DNA of 64,000 nucleotides from Cryobacterium psychrotolerans (GCF_900101115.1 NZ_FNFU01000002.1:249971-313970); one strand, 5' to 3'; positions 35,445-43,279 are shown, counted from the first letter of the stretch. The notes: a model not told the origin generated them from the letters alone. Program-made: numbers and translations.

Positions 35445-36773
35445 TTAGCCGAAGATGCTGATCGGCTTGACGATGTCCGCGTAGATCAGCAGCAGGCTCA
35501 TCGCGCCGAGCACGATGACCACCGCGAACGTCAGCGGCATGAGCTTGGCCGTGTCGACGGGCCCGGGCACGGGGCGCTTGAAGAGCTTCGCGAAGAAGCG
35601 GCGGATGCCCTCCCACAGCGCTCCGGCCACGTGGCCGCCGTCGAGCGGCAGCAGCGGGATCAGGTTGAACACGAACAGGGCGATGTTGACGGAGCCGAGC
35701 AGGCCGAGCAGGCTCGCCACCTTGCTGGCGACGGGAACGGAGTCGATGCTCGTGATCTCCCCGGCGACGCGGCCGACGCCCACGACGCTGATCGGGCCGT
35801 TCGGGTCGCGCTCCCCCGGGCCGAATGCGGCATTGGCCACTTCGACGAGCCGCTGCGGCAGGTTGAGGATCATCTGGCCTACCCTGACGATGTTGTCGCC
35901 CACCGCGGGAAGCACCGCGGTCGCCGGCTGCTGGACGAGCTCGCTGGCCGGCCCGATCCCGACGAATCCGACCTCGGTGGTGACAGGCTGCCCGGAGGCA
36001 TCCTCTTCAATCTGGCCCGCCTCGTCCATCACGTACCGCTCGGTGAGCTTCGGCGTGATGGTGAGGGCGACGTCCTCGCCGTCGCGCTCGACGACGAATT
36101 CGAGGGGCGTGCCCGGAGACTCGCGGATGATCGCGGTCGACTGCTCCCAGGTCGCAATGGGGGTGCCGTTGACGCTGACGATCCGATCGCCCGGCTGGAG
36201 TCCGGCCGCGGCGCCGGGCGCCGGCTCGTCGGACGCGTCGCAGGTCTGGCGGACGCTCGTGGCCGGCAGCACGCACTCGGAGACGCTCCCGACGGTCGTG
36301 CTCGCCTGCGCCGTGCCGAAGCCCATCAGCACGATGGAGAAGAGGATGATCCCGATCAGGAGGTTCATGGTCGGTCCGCCGAGCATGATGATGACGCGCT
36401 TGAAAACCGGCAGACGGTAGAAGGCCCGGGCCTCCTCCCCCTCGCCGATCGAGTCGGCGCTGCTGCTGCGGGCATCCTGCACCAGGGTGTTGAAGAAGCC
36501 GGTCCCCGAGGTGCGCGCGGCGCCGCCCTTGACCGGGGGGAACATGCCGATCATCGAAATGTAGCCGCCGAGCGGGATGGCCTTGACGCCGTATTCGGTC
36601 TCGCCCTTGCGCCTGGACCACAGGGTCGGGCCGAATCCGACCATGTACTGCGTGACCTTGACCCCGAATGCCTTCGCCGGCACCAGGTGGCCGATTTCAT
36701 GCAGGCCGATGGACAGGGCAAGGCCGACAATCACGACGACGACACCTAAGATGAACAGAAGCACGGTTTCCAC
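35445..36773 (-). CDS. rseP: Site-2 metalloprotease (RIP family)
   Basis: 442 residues. HEIGH zinc motif (25-29) in the first membrane helix, FGPTLWSRRKGETEYGVKAIPLGGYISMIG, an internal PDZ domain (AAGLQPGDRIVSVNGTPIATWEQ), and the third zinc ligand in LIPLLPLDGGHVAGAL. It cuts anti-sigma factors or other membrane proteins within the bilayer; in mycobacteria the homologue Rip1 is linked to dxr and ispG, as here. GTG start, leaderless. Confidence 0.93.
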   Translation of the reverse strand: METVLLFILGVVVVIVGLALSIGLHEIGHLVPAKAFGVKVTQYMVGFGPTLWSRRKGETEYGVKAIPLGGYISMIGMFPPVKGGAARTSGTGFFNTLVQDARSSSADSIGEGEEARAFYRLPVFKRVIIMLGGPTMNLLIGIILFSIVLMGFGTAQASTTVGSVSECVLPATSVRQTCDASDEPAPGAAAGLQPGDRIVSVNGTPIATWEQSTAIIRESPGTPLEFVVERDGEDVALTITPKLTERYVMDEAGQIEEDASGQPVTTEVGFVGIGPASELVQQPATAVLPAVGDNIVRVGQMILNLPQRLVEVANAAFGPGERDPNGPISVVGVGRVAGEITSIDSVPVASKVASLLGLLGSVNIALFVFNLIPLLPLDGGHVAGALWEGIRRFFAKLFKRPVPGPVDTAKLMPLTFAVVIVLGAMSLLLIYADIVKPISIFG

Positions 36774-36779
36774 AGGCCC

Positions 36780-36785
36780 AGATTA
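36780..36785 (-). promoter_or_regulatory. -10-like box TAATCT, rseP
   Basis: TAATCT, 6 nt (GGGCCT), GTG at 36773 on the minus strand. Confidence 0.55.
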
Positions 36786-36856
36786 GCCGCATCAAGCTGC
36801 AAAGCTGCTGGTTACAGGCCCCTCGCGGGTCGCGTTCCGGCCACAGCATCCCCCCC

Positions 36857-36862
36857 GAGGAG
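36857..36862 (+). promoter_or_regulatory. Ribosome-binding site before a CTG start
   Basis: GAGGAG, followed by AATCCC and CTG at 36869. The 6-nt spacing is ideal, and no ATG, GTG or TTG lies in the kinase frame from 36785 until 36953. Confidence 0.65.
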
Positions 36863-36868
36863 AATCCC

Positions 36869-38131
36869 CTGTCCGCACAGCAAACTGCCAGCCCCATCGG
36901 CGATGTCCTCGCCGATCGGTTTCGCGTCGATCGCCTGATCGGCAACGGCGGCATGGCGGCCGTCTACCAGGCGACGGATGTCATTCTCGGCCGCACCGTG
37001 GCCCTCAAGTTGTTCCGCAATGACTCGCTCGACGATTCGTCCGGAGCGGAGCGCCAGAGCGGGGAAGTCGCCCTGCTGGCGAGCCTCAACCACTTCGCCC
37101 TCGTCACCCTCTTCGACGTGGGAACCGCCGTCATCGACGGCTCTGCGCGCACGTTCATCGTGATGGAGTTCATCGACGGCCCCGACCTTCGCAGCCAGAT
37201 CGCGGGCGGGCCCCTTTCGGCCGCCGAGGTGGCCGAGATGGGCGCCGACCTGGCCGAGGCGCTGCACTACGTGCATTCCCAGGGCATCATCCACCGCGAC
37301 ATCAAGCCGGCGAACGTCCTGCTGGCACCCTCAAGTTTCCCTGGCCGTATTTCCCACGCCAAGCTCGCCGACTTCGGCATCGCCCGGCTCCTCGACGAGG
37401 CCAGGCTCACAGCGACCGGCACGCTCATCGGCACCGCGAGCTATCTCAGCCCCGAGCAGGCCCTGGGCGCGGCGATCGGGCCGCCCAGCGACGTGTACTC
37501 GTTCGGGCTGGTGCTGCTCGAGTGCCTGACCGGCGAACGCGCCTACCCCGGCACCGCCATCGAGTCCGCGACGGCCCGGCTGCAACGCCAGCCCGAGATC
37601 CCGGCGACCCTTGGCCGCGACTGGGTGAACCTGCTCGGCGCGATGACCAGCCGGGAAGCCGCAGACCGGCCCAGCGCCTCCGACGCCGCCGTGGCCCTTC
37701 GGGCCCTGGCCTCCGCGGGCGCCGGCGCCGCGGACGACGCCACGCAGCTCATGCCCACCGGCGCCTCGGATGCCACTGCTCTCCTGGCCACCGACGCGGC
37801 CACGGCCCTGCTGCCCGTCTCCTCGCCCGCCAGTGCCCTTCCCTCCAGTGACGCCTCGGCGGAGACGGTGGTCCTGGGCAGGGTGCAATCGCCGCAGGAC
37901 TCCGACGACACCGCGGCCCGGACCACTCCCGGAACAGGGCGCCCTTCCCGGGGCGGACGCCGGAAGTGGGTGCCGATCATCCTGGTCGTCGCCGCGGTCG
38001 TCATCGGAATTCTGGCCTTCGTGCTCCTCCAGCGCCCAAGCGGGCCCGAAGCGACCCCGCCGAGCTACCCCGCCGTCGAAGGCCCCCTGGGCACGCATCT
38101 CCAGGAGCTCCAGAAGAGCGTCGAGCCGTGA
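36869..38131 (+). CDS. Membrane Ser/Thr protein kinase, apparent CTG start
   Basis: About 420 residues if read from CTG 36869. Reading from the only in-frame ATG (36953) would remove the glycine loop RLIGNGGMAAVY (residues ~23-33), which is clearly coded upstream. Kinase motifs: VALK47, HRD144 in IIHRDIKPANVLL, DFG 168-170, TASYLSPEQ, and DVYSFGLVLLE. An Ala/Ser/Thr-rich juxtamembrane region (~280-370) precedes a single helix WVPIILVVAAVVIGILAFVLL and ~35 outside residues. There are no PASTA domains. The stop overlaps the next gene's GTG. The outside tail (LGTHLQELQKSV) faintly resembles the helical domain of the two lipoproteins that follow. Confidence 0.88.
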   Translation: MSAQQTASPIGDVLADRFRVDRLIGNGGMAAVYQATDVILGRTVALKLFRNDSLDDSSGAERQSGEVALLASLNHFALVTLFDVGTAVIDGSARTFIVMEFIDGPDLRSQIAGGPLSAAEVAEMGADLAEALHYVHSQGIIHRDIKPANVLLAPSSFPGRISHAKLADFGIARLLDEARLTATGTLIGTASYLSPEQALGAAIGPPSDVYSFGLVLLECLTGERAYPGTAIESATARLQRQPEIPATLGRDWVNLLGAMTSREAADRPSASDAAVALRALASAGAGAADDATQLMPTGASDATALLATDAATALLPVSSPASALPSSDASAETVVLGRVQSPQDSDDTAARTTPGTGRPSRGGRRKWVPIILVVAAVVIGILAFVLLQRPSGPEATPPSYPAVEGPLGTHLQELQKSVEP

Positions 38132-38661
38132 GCGGGTTCCGTTCGCGGTCCGTCGCGCTGGCCGCCACCCTCCTGATTGCCACCGCCGCCCTGACCGGCT
38201 GTTCTGACGCGAGCCCCGACCTCACGCCCGGTGCGGCCAGTCAGCTGCAGGACGGGGTGCTCGCCGTGTCGACCGCCGCCGCGGCCGGCGACTTCGCAGA
38301 GGCCCAGACCGCGCTCGCTGTGGTGCAGGCGGACGTGCTCGCCGCGACGAAGGCCGGCGATGTGACGGCCGACCGATCCGCCGAGATCCAGGCGGCCATC
38401 AAGCTCGTCGGCACCGACCTCGCGGCGGCGATCGCCGTGTCGACCCCGGAGCCGACGAAGGCCCCGGAGCCGACGGACGAACCCGCACCCTCCCCGGAGC
38501 CGACGACGACGCCCACCCCGACTCCCACCCCGGCTCCGGAACCGACGGTCGAGCCCGCGCCGGATCCGACCGTCGAGCCGGTCCCCGAGCCGGCGCCCGC
38601 ACCGGAGCCGCCAACGGCCCCCGGCGAAGCGCCGCCGGCGTCCACGGTGCCGGTGCCGTGA
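38128..38661 (+). CDS. Lipoprotein with helical domain and Pro/Glu/Thr-rich tail
   Basis: 177 residues from GTG 38128, overlapping the kinase stop (GTGA). Signal peptide with lipobox LTGC, lipid-attachment Cys25. A ~70-residue helical domain follows (LQDGVLAVSTAAAAGDFAEA, QADVLAATKAGDVTADRSAEI, AIKLVGTDLAAAIA), then ~75 residues of PEPT/TPTP repeats, cell-wall-spanning in character. It is a paralogue of the next gene's product. Similar actinobacterial proteins are sometimes labelled mucin-associated surface proteins; function unknown. Confidence 0.78.
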   Translation: MSGFRSRSVALAATLLIATAALTGCSDASPDLTPGAASQLQDGVLAVSTAAAAGDFAEAQTALAVVQADVLAATKAGDVTADRSAEIQAAIKLVGTDLAAAIAVSTPEPTKAPEPTDEPAPSPEPTTTPTPTPTPAPEPTVEPAPDPTVEPVPEPAPAPEPPTAPGEAPPASTVPVP

Positions 38662-39086
38662 TGACGCGCCTTCCCCGTGCCTCACGCGCCGCGATCGCTG
38701 CGGTCATCCTCGCGGTCGCCCTCTCCGGATGCGCGAACGATCCGTCCGCCCTGGAGCAGTCCACGGCCGAGCGGCTGCAAACCGGCGTCCGCGCAGTCGC
38801 CACCTCCGCCGCCGCGGGCGACTACACGAGCGCGCAATCCGCCCTGGACGCGCTCCAGGCCGACCTGCTGGCCGCCTCCGCCGCGGGCGAGGTGACGGGC
38901 GAACGCTCAGCCCGCATCCAGTCGGCCATCAATCTGGTGGGCGCCGACCTGAACGCCGCGATCGAGGCCGCCAAACCCGCGCCGGTGCTCACGCAGACTC
39001 CCACGCCGACGCCGACCAAGGATTCGAAGCCGGGCAAGGGCAACGACGAGGACGACGACAAGAAGGGCAACGGCAAGGACGACTAG
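38661..39086 (+). CDS. Lipoprotein, tandem paralogue of the preceding gene
   Basis: 141 residues from ATG 38661, overlapping the previous stop by one base (a GTG one codon earlier is possible). Lipobox LSGC, Cys24. The helical domain matches the neighbour: LQTGVRAVATSAAAGDYTSA, LQADLLAASAAGEVTGERSA, AINLVGADLNAAIEAA. The tail differs: TPTPTPTKDSKPGKG then an acidic-basic end (DEDDDKKGNGKDD). Third gene of the kinase operon. Confidence 0.78.
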   Translation: MTRLPRASRAAIAAVILAVALSGCANDPSALEQSTAERLQTGVRAVATSAAAGDYTSAQSALDALQADLLAASAAGEVTGERSARIQSAINLVGADLNAAIEAAKPAPVLTQTPTPTPTKDSKPGKGNDEDDDKKGNGKDD

Positions 39087-39120
39087 TCAGGCTTCGACGT
39101 CACCCGCCCGGCGCACGTTC

Positions 39121-39816
39121 CTAGTTTCCCCAGTCCGGGGCTGGGGCCAGGATGGTTGTCACAGTCAGGGGAGAGCCCTCCAGACGTACGAACGTCACGT
39201 GGTGGAGCGCGGTCTCGCCGTTCTTGCCGACCTCGAGCAGCTCGTACCGGCCGTCCATCACGGTGGAACCTGCAACTTCCACGGTGCTCAGCGTGCCCGG
39301 GACGAGAGTCTCAACCTCCGCCTGGGACTGACCCACCGCGACGTGCTCGGCCGTGGTCACCGCCAGGGTTCCCGCGGTCGGCCCATCGACCCGCACGTGC
39401 CACTCCGGGTCGAGGCGCGGGGCAGCCACGGGTTCGTCGGTGTCATTCAGCAGCAGCCCGTCCCAGACGTAAAAAGTGCCCGGTGACGACTCGCTCCCCC
39501 CGGTATGCGCCTCGACAACCGGATCGCTTCCGATCGCCGTCGTGAGCACGGCGACCACATCGGCGATGGGATCGAAGTAGGTCACCGTCTCAAGCACATC
39601 CCCGGCTGCGTCGACAACCCGCAGGCCGTCCGAGTGCACCAGGATGGCGGCGGCAACGGCCGGCGGATCCGTCTGTGCCGGGTCGCTCGCGGAAGGCGAC
39701 GGGCCGATCGCGGGTGCGGGGCTTGCCGCTCTCGATGCGCAGCCCACGAGCGACATCGCGAGTACGCCCACGGCCCCCAGGATCACTGCAGTCCTGGCGA
39801 TGGTTTTTCTGGTCAT
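39121..39816 (-). CDS. Putative lipoprotein, paralogue B
   Basis: 231 residues, lipobox LVGC (Cys26), then a Ser/Pro linker and a domain with AILVHSDGLRVVDAAGDVLE, VTYFDPIADVVAVLTTAIG, GTFYVWDGLLLND, matching the order in the 33232-33957 protein. Both probably come from one ancestral gene. ATG start with GGGGGAA upstream. Convergent with the kinase-lipoprotein operon, 34 nt apart. No known domain recognised. Confidence 0.75.
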   Translation of the reverse strand: MTRKTIARTAVILGAVGVLAMSLVGCASRAASPAPAIGPSPSASDPAQTDPPAVAAAILVHSDGLRVVDAAGDVLETVTYFDPIADVVAVLTTAIGSDPVVEAHTGGSESSPGTFYVWDGLLLNDTDEPVAAPRLDPEWHVRVDGPTAGTLAVTTAEHVAVGQSQAEVETLVPGTLSTVEVAGSTVMDGRYELLEVGKNGETALHHVTFVRLEGSPLTVTTILAPAPDWGN

Positions 39817-39843
39817 TCGCGTTCCCCCTGCGCTCGTGTGGTC

Positions 39844-39864
39844 CGAGGGGGCTCGCCCCCTTCG
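39844..39864 (-). terminator. GC hairpin between dxr and lipoprotein B gene
   Basis: CGAGGGGGC and GCCCCCTTCG pair around a TC loop with one bulged base. It is ~100 nt past the dxr stop and in the leader of the lipoprotein gene, so it could be a dxr terminator or a 5'-leader hairpin. Confidence 0.35.
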
Positions 39865-39867
39865 CCC

Positions 39868-39873
39868 AACCTA
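39868..39873 (-). promoter_or_regulatory. -10-like box TAGGTT, lipoprotein B gene
   Basis: TAGGTT on the minus strand, ~51 nt before the ATG; the leader would open with the hairpin at 39844-39864. Confidence 0.3.
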
Positions 39874-39959
39874 GCGGCATGCGGGAACCCGGGACCCTCA
39901 GCGACGAAATTGCGGCCGATTCGATGCCTGCAGGGACCGGCCGACGGTGGTCGCCGGGG

Positions 39960-41036
39960 TCAGGCCAGCAGCTTGTCGGCCGCGGCCCGCGCCCAGGCCT
40001 CTGCCGCGGCCAGCGACTCCAGTGTGAGCATGCCGTCCTGCTCGTGCGCCTCCACGACGCGCTGCACGGTCGCGACGATGTCCAGGAAGCCGATCCGGCG
40101 CGCATGGAACGCGGCCACGGCCTGCTCGTTGGCCGCGTTGAACACGGCGGGATAGGTTCCGCCGGCCCGGCCGACCTGCTTGGCCAGCTCGACCGCCGGG
40201 AAGGCCGCGTCGTCGAGCGGCTCGAACGTCCAGGTGTGCGGGGTCGTCCAGTCGATCGGAACACCGACGGCCGCGACCCGGTTCGGCCAGTCCAGCCCCA
40301 GCGAGATCGGCAGCCGCATGTCGGGCGGGGACGCCTGGGCGATGGTCGAGCCGTCGATGAACTCGACCATCGAGTGCACGACCGACTGGGGATGAACCAC
40401 CACATCGATGCGGTCGTACTCCACGTCGAAGAGCAGGTGCGCCTCGATCACCTCGAGGCCCTTGTTCACCAGCGTGGCGGAATTGGTGGTGACGACGAGG
40501 CCCATGTTCCAGGTCGGATGCGCCAGCGCCTGCTCGGGCGTGGCCGTCGCCAGCGACTGGCGGCTGCGACCCCGGAAGGGGCCCCCGGATGCCGTGAGCA
40601 CGAGGCGCCGGACCTCGCGGGGAGTGCCCGACCGCAGCGCCTGCGCGATCGCGGAGTGCTCCGAATCCACCGGCACGATCTGCCCGGGCGCCGCAAGGGA
40701 CTTCACCAGGTCCCCGCCGACGATGAGGGACTCCTTGTTCGCCAGCGCGAGTGTGCGCCCGGCCTTCAACGCGGCGAGGGTCGGGCCCAGGCCCACCGAA
40801 CCGGTGATGCCGTTGAGCACGACGTCGGCCTCGACATCCCGCACCAGCTGCTCAGCCTCCGCGGCGCCCAGCGCCGTGTGCTCCACGCCGAACGCCTCGG
40901 CCTGCGCGTCGAGCAGCTCCCGGTTGCTGCCCGCGGACAACCCGACCACGTCGAAGCGGAACGGGTTGGCCTTGATCACGTCGAGGGCCTGGGTACCGAT
41001 CGACCCGGTCGATCCGAGGATGATTACTCTCTGCAC
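39960..41036 (-). CDS. dxr: 1-deoxy-D-xylulose-5-phosphate reductoisomerase
   Basis: 358 residues. [14 protein letters not shown] binds [48 protein letters not shown], and [18 protein letters not shown] are DXR motifs. First committed step of the MEP pathway (target of fosmidomycin). GTG start, leaderless. It heads the dxr-rseP-ispG order seen in actinobacteria, here interrupted by the kinase and lipoprotein genes. Confidence 0.95.
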   Translation of the reverse strand: MQRVIILGSTGSIGTQALDVIKANPFRFDVVGLSAGSNRELLDAQAEAFGVEHTALGAAEAEQLVRDVEADVVLNGITGSVGLGPTLAALKAGRTLALANKESLIVGGDLVKSLAAPGQIVPVDSEHSAIAQALRSGTPREVRRLVLTASGGPFRGRSRQSLATATPEQALAHPTWNMGLVVTTNSATLVNKGLEVIEAHLLFDVEYDRIDVVVHPQSVVHSMVEFIDGSTIAQASPPDMRLPISLGLDWPNRVAAVGVPIDWTTPHTWTFEPLDDAAFPAVELAKQVGRAGGTYPAVFNAANEQAVAAFHARRIGFLDIVATVQRVVEAHEQDGMLTLESLAAAEAWARAAADKLLA

Positions 41037-41042
41037 GCTCCC

Positions 41043-41048
41043 ATGCTA
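41043..41048 (-). promoter_or_regulatory. -10-like box TAGCAT, dxr
   Basis: TAGCAT, 6 nt (GGGAGC), GTG at 41036 on the minus strand. Confidence 0.5.
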
Positions 41049-41104
41049 GGGCCCGTGCACTCGAGCCGGGGGTACGCATTCCCTGGAACGCATACGAACA
41101 GCGC

Positions 41105-41110
41105 TATCGT
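41105..41110 (+). promoter_or_regulatory. -10-like box TATCGT, acyltransferase gene
   Basis: TATCGT, 6 nt (CGAAGG), GTG at 41117. Confidence 0.5.
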
Positions 41111-41116
41111 CGAAGG

Positions 41117-41899
41117 GTGACAGCTGCCAGCGTAGACCCGGATTTCGTCGACGAGGCAGCGGCGCCGGGGCCCGCGAAACGGCCCGGATTCGTCTATTTC
41201 CTCGGCTACGGGATCATGGCCCCAATCGCCCGCCTGGTCTTCCGTCCCCACATCACCGGCCGGGAGAACATCCCGGAAACCGGACGCGTCATCCTGGCCA
41301 GCAATCACCTCTCGTTCATCGACAGCCTGGTGATCCCGCTCACCGCGCCCCGTCCGGTGCAGTTCCTGGCCAAGTCCACCTACTTCACCGGCACCGGATT
41401 CAGGGGCTGGATCTCCCGGACCTTCTTCACCGCGATCGGCGCGGTCGGCGTCGAACGCGGCGCCGGGCAGGCGGCCCAGGACGCGCTCGACGCGGGCCGG
41501 CGCATCCTGGAGTCGGACAGCGCGTTCGCGATCTACCCCGAGGGCACCCGGTCGCTCGACGGGCGCCTCTACCGCGGCCGCACCGGCGTCGCCTGGCTCG
41601 CCCTGACCACGAATTCGGTCGTCGTGCCGGTTGGGCTCATCGGCACCCAGGAGATCCAGCCGGTCGGCGCCAGGCTCCCGCGGATCCGCAGGGTGACGGT
41701 GAAATTCGGCGAACCGATCGACGTCAGCAGGCACGGGACCGCCGACTCCGGCCGGGCCAGGCGCCGGGCAACGGATGAGATCATGGCCGCCATCCACGAC
41801 CTCACCGGGCAGGAACTCGCGAACGAATACAACGAGACGCCGCCGTCGGGCGTCGTGCAGCGCGTCGCCCAGGCGATCCTTCGCCCCGAGCGCCGCTGA
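41117..41899 (+). CDS. 1-acyl-sn-glycerol-3-phosphate acyltransferase (PlsC-like)
   Basis: 260 residues. Acyltransferase block I NHLSFID (NHxxxxD), block III FAIYPEGTRS, and block IV VVPVGLIG. It transfers an acyl chain to lysophosphatidate or a similar acceptor at the membrane. One weak N-terminal membrane helix (FVYFLGYGIMAPIARLVF). GTG start, leaderless; divergent from dxr. Confidence 0.88.
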   Translation: MTAASVDPDFVDEAAAPGPAKRPGFVYFLGYGIMAPIARLVFRPHITGRENIPETGRVILASNHLSFIDSLVIPLTAPRPVQFLAKSTYFTGTGFRGWISRTFFTAIGAVGVERGAGQAAQDALDAGRRILESDSAFAIYPEGTRSLDGRLYRGRTGVAWLALTTNSVVVPVGLIGTQEIQPVGARLPRIRRVTVKFGEPIDVSRHGTADSGRARRRATDEIMAAIHDLTGQELANEYNETPPSGVVQRVAQAILRPERR

Positions 41900-41908
41900 G
41901 CCGAGGCG

Positions 41909-42397
41909 TCAGGCCGGTTTGGCGCGGAAGTTCCGCGCCTTCGAGCGGTTCCCGCAGATCTCCATGCTGCACCACGCCCGCGAGCCATTCCGCGAGTGGT
42001 CGTAGTAGGCGAACCGGCAGGTCTCGGCCTGGCAGAGCTTGACCCGGCTGATCTTCCCCTGGATGCTCAGGACCACCGTGGCCGCGATCGCGGCCTCGGC
42101 GACCGTGCTCGACCGCAGGCACACCCCGTCGCCCTCGCAGGACGGATGCAGCGGGACGGCCGGCAGCTCGGGCCGGCCGCCCGTCACCAGGGACCGCAGC
42201 GCGTCCCGGGCGCCGCGGGCGTCGTCGAGAGTGCCCGGTTCGAGCCCGTGGGCGCTGGCCCAGGACGCCAGCCCGGCTGACGTCGCCAGCTGGTCCGTAC
42301 CGTCCTCCACGTCGAGCGTGTTGAGGAAGTCGACCAGGAGCTCCGCATCGTGAGAGCCATTCCGGACGACTTTCGACTCATTCCTGCCATCGGTCAT
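41909..42397 (-). CDS. ABATE/CGNR zinc-finger regulator
   Basis: 162 residues. The N-terminal ABATE domain (LLVDFLNTLDVEDGTDQLAT) and C-terminal CGNR finger: C-x4-C in LCQAETC, then RAWCSMEICGNRSKARNFR. The family is thought to bind DNA and ligands in stress-linked regulation; nothing here shows the target. ATG start with TACAAT 6 nt upstream. An inverted repeat overlaps its promoter, suggesting self-control. Confidence 0.87.
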   Translation of the reverse strand: MTDGRNESKVVRNGSHDAELLVDFLNTLDVEDGTDQLATSAGLASWASAHGLEPGTLDDARGARDALRSLVTGGRPELPAVPLHPSCEGDGVCLRSSTVAEAAIAATVVLSIQGKISRVKLCQAETCRFAYYDHSRNGSRAWCSMEICGNRSKARNFRAKPA

Positions 42398-42403
42398 ATA
42401 ACC

Positions 42404-42409
42404 ATTGTA
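42404..42409 (-). promoter_or_regulatory. -10-like box TACAAT, CGNR gene
   Basis: TACAAT, 6 nt (GGTTAT), ATG at 42397 on the minus strand; the closest to the TATAAT consensus in the window. Confidence 0.6.
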
Positions 42410-42421
42410 CGCGGTTTGCTA

Positions 42422-42438
42422 GTTACGTAGCATGTAAC
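42422..42438. promoter_or_regulatory. Inverted repeat GTTAC-N7-GTAAC, candidate operator
   Basis: GTTACGTAGCATGTAAC lies 12 nt upstream of the CGNR -10 box, over its -35 region, and 42 nt before the divergent small gene at 42480. Confidence 0.4.
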
Positions 42439-42479
42439 CCGTAAAGCAGTTTCACTGGTTATTTTGAACGGAGAGAACA

Positions 42480-42716
42480 ATGAACCCCCTGGCCTACTTC
42501 GCCATCGAACTGAACCGCCAGAACCAGGAGGAAGCGGAACGAGCGCGCCGACTGCGCCGCCAGCGCTACGGCGATGACGAACCTGCCGCAGCCCGCGACC
42601 GCCTCTGGGCAGCGGCCATCCACCGCTTCGCCGAACGCTCCGCTGAGCGCTCAGCCGAGGCGACCACGCCGGAACGTCGACCCAAGTCGCTCAGTCGGCC
42701 GATTCCAGCCCGGTGA
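42480..42716 (+). CDS. Small hypothetical protein, Arg/Glu-rich helix
   Basis: 78 residues: MNPLAYFAIELNRQNQEEAERARRLRRQRYGDD, a charged helix, then WAAAIHRFAERSAERSAE. GGAGAG lies 6 nt before the ATG, so it is probably translated. No domain recognised. Divergent from the CGNR regulator gene and overlapping the convergent OsmC gene by 26 nt at the 3' ends. Confidence 0.55.
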   Translation: MNPLAYFAIELNRQNQEEAERARRLRRQRYGDDEPAAARDRLWAAAIHRFAERSAERSAEATTPERRPKSLSRPIPAR

Positions 42717-43188
42717 CGACCTCGGGCACGGTCATCGCCTCATGGCCGACCGGGAAGTTGACCGATGCCGCGATGAAGCACTCCCGCGCGGCCTCGGCGT
42801 GCAGCGACTGGGCCAGGTCCAGCTGGCTCGGGTCCGCAATCGTCACCCGGGGGCGCAGCGTCGCCGAGGTGAAGCGGCCGCCGACGGGCGGGAGCTGTTC
42901 CATGGTGCCGACCGCGTCATCCGTGTAGGCCACGACGGTCACGCCGTGCCGAACGGCGACATGCAGGTAGGACAGCATGTGGCACTGGCTGAGGGCCGTG
43001 AGCAGAAGCTCCTCGGGATTCCAGCGATCGGCGTTGCCGTGGAAGGTGCGATCGGCGGACCCGTCGATGGGGTGTTTCCCGGCGGACGTGATGGTGTGTT
43101 CGCGCCCGTACTCGCGGTATCCGCTCGTGCCGGCGCCCCGGTTTCCGGTCCAGGAAAGCCGCACGGCGTAGTGATGTGCAGTTTTCAT
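42691..43188 (-). CDS. OsmC/Ohr-family peroxide-detoxifying protein
   Basis: 165 residues from ATG 43186-43188 (MKTAHHYAVRLSW) with AGGAG 7 nt upstream; the 36-codon extension is discarded. OsmC fold with both reactive Cys: NPEELLLTALSQCHMLSYL and AARECFIAASV, and basic Arg in RTFHGNADRWNPEE. Members reduce organic hydroperoxides via the Cys pair. Single gene. Confidence 0.88.
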   Translation of the reverse strand: MKTAHHYAVRLSWTGNRGAGTSGYREYGREHTITSAGKHPIDGSADRTFHGNADRWNPEELLLTALSQCHMLSYLHVAVRHGVTVVAYTDDAVGTMEQLPPVGGRFTSATLRPRVTIADPSQLDLAQSLHAEAARECFIAASVNFPVGHEAMTVPEVVTGLESAD

Positions 43189-43264
43189 GTCATCTCCTGG
43201 GGTAATCGCGGGACCGGACACGATTCTCGCAGGAAAACGCTGCCGTGAGCGAGCGTCCGGTCGG

Positions 43265-43270
43265 TAAACT
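43265..43270 (+). promoter_or_regulatory. -10-like box TAAACT, gabT
   Basis: TAAACT, 9 nt, ATG at 43280; a leader of at most a few bases. Confidence 0.5.
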
Positions 43271-43279
43271 GGGGACACT

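Noticed and set aside
36953-38131. Kinase starting at the ATG 36953
   Set aside because: This would delete the ATP-binding glycine loop, which is plainly coded upstream in frame.
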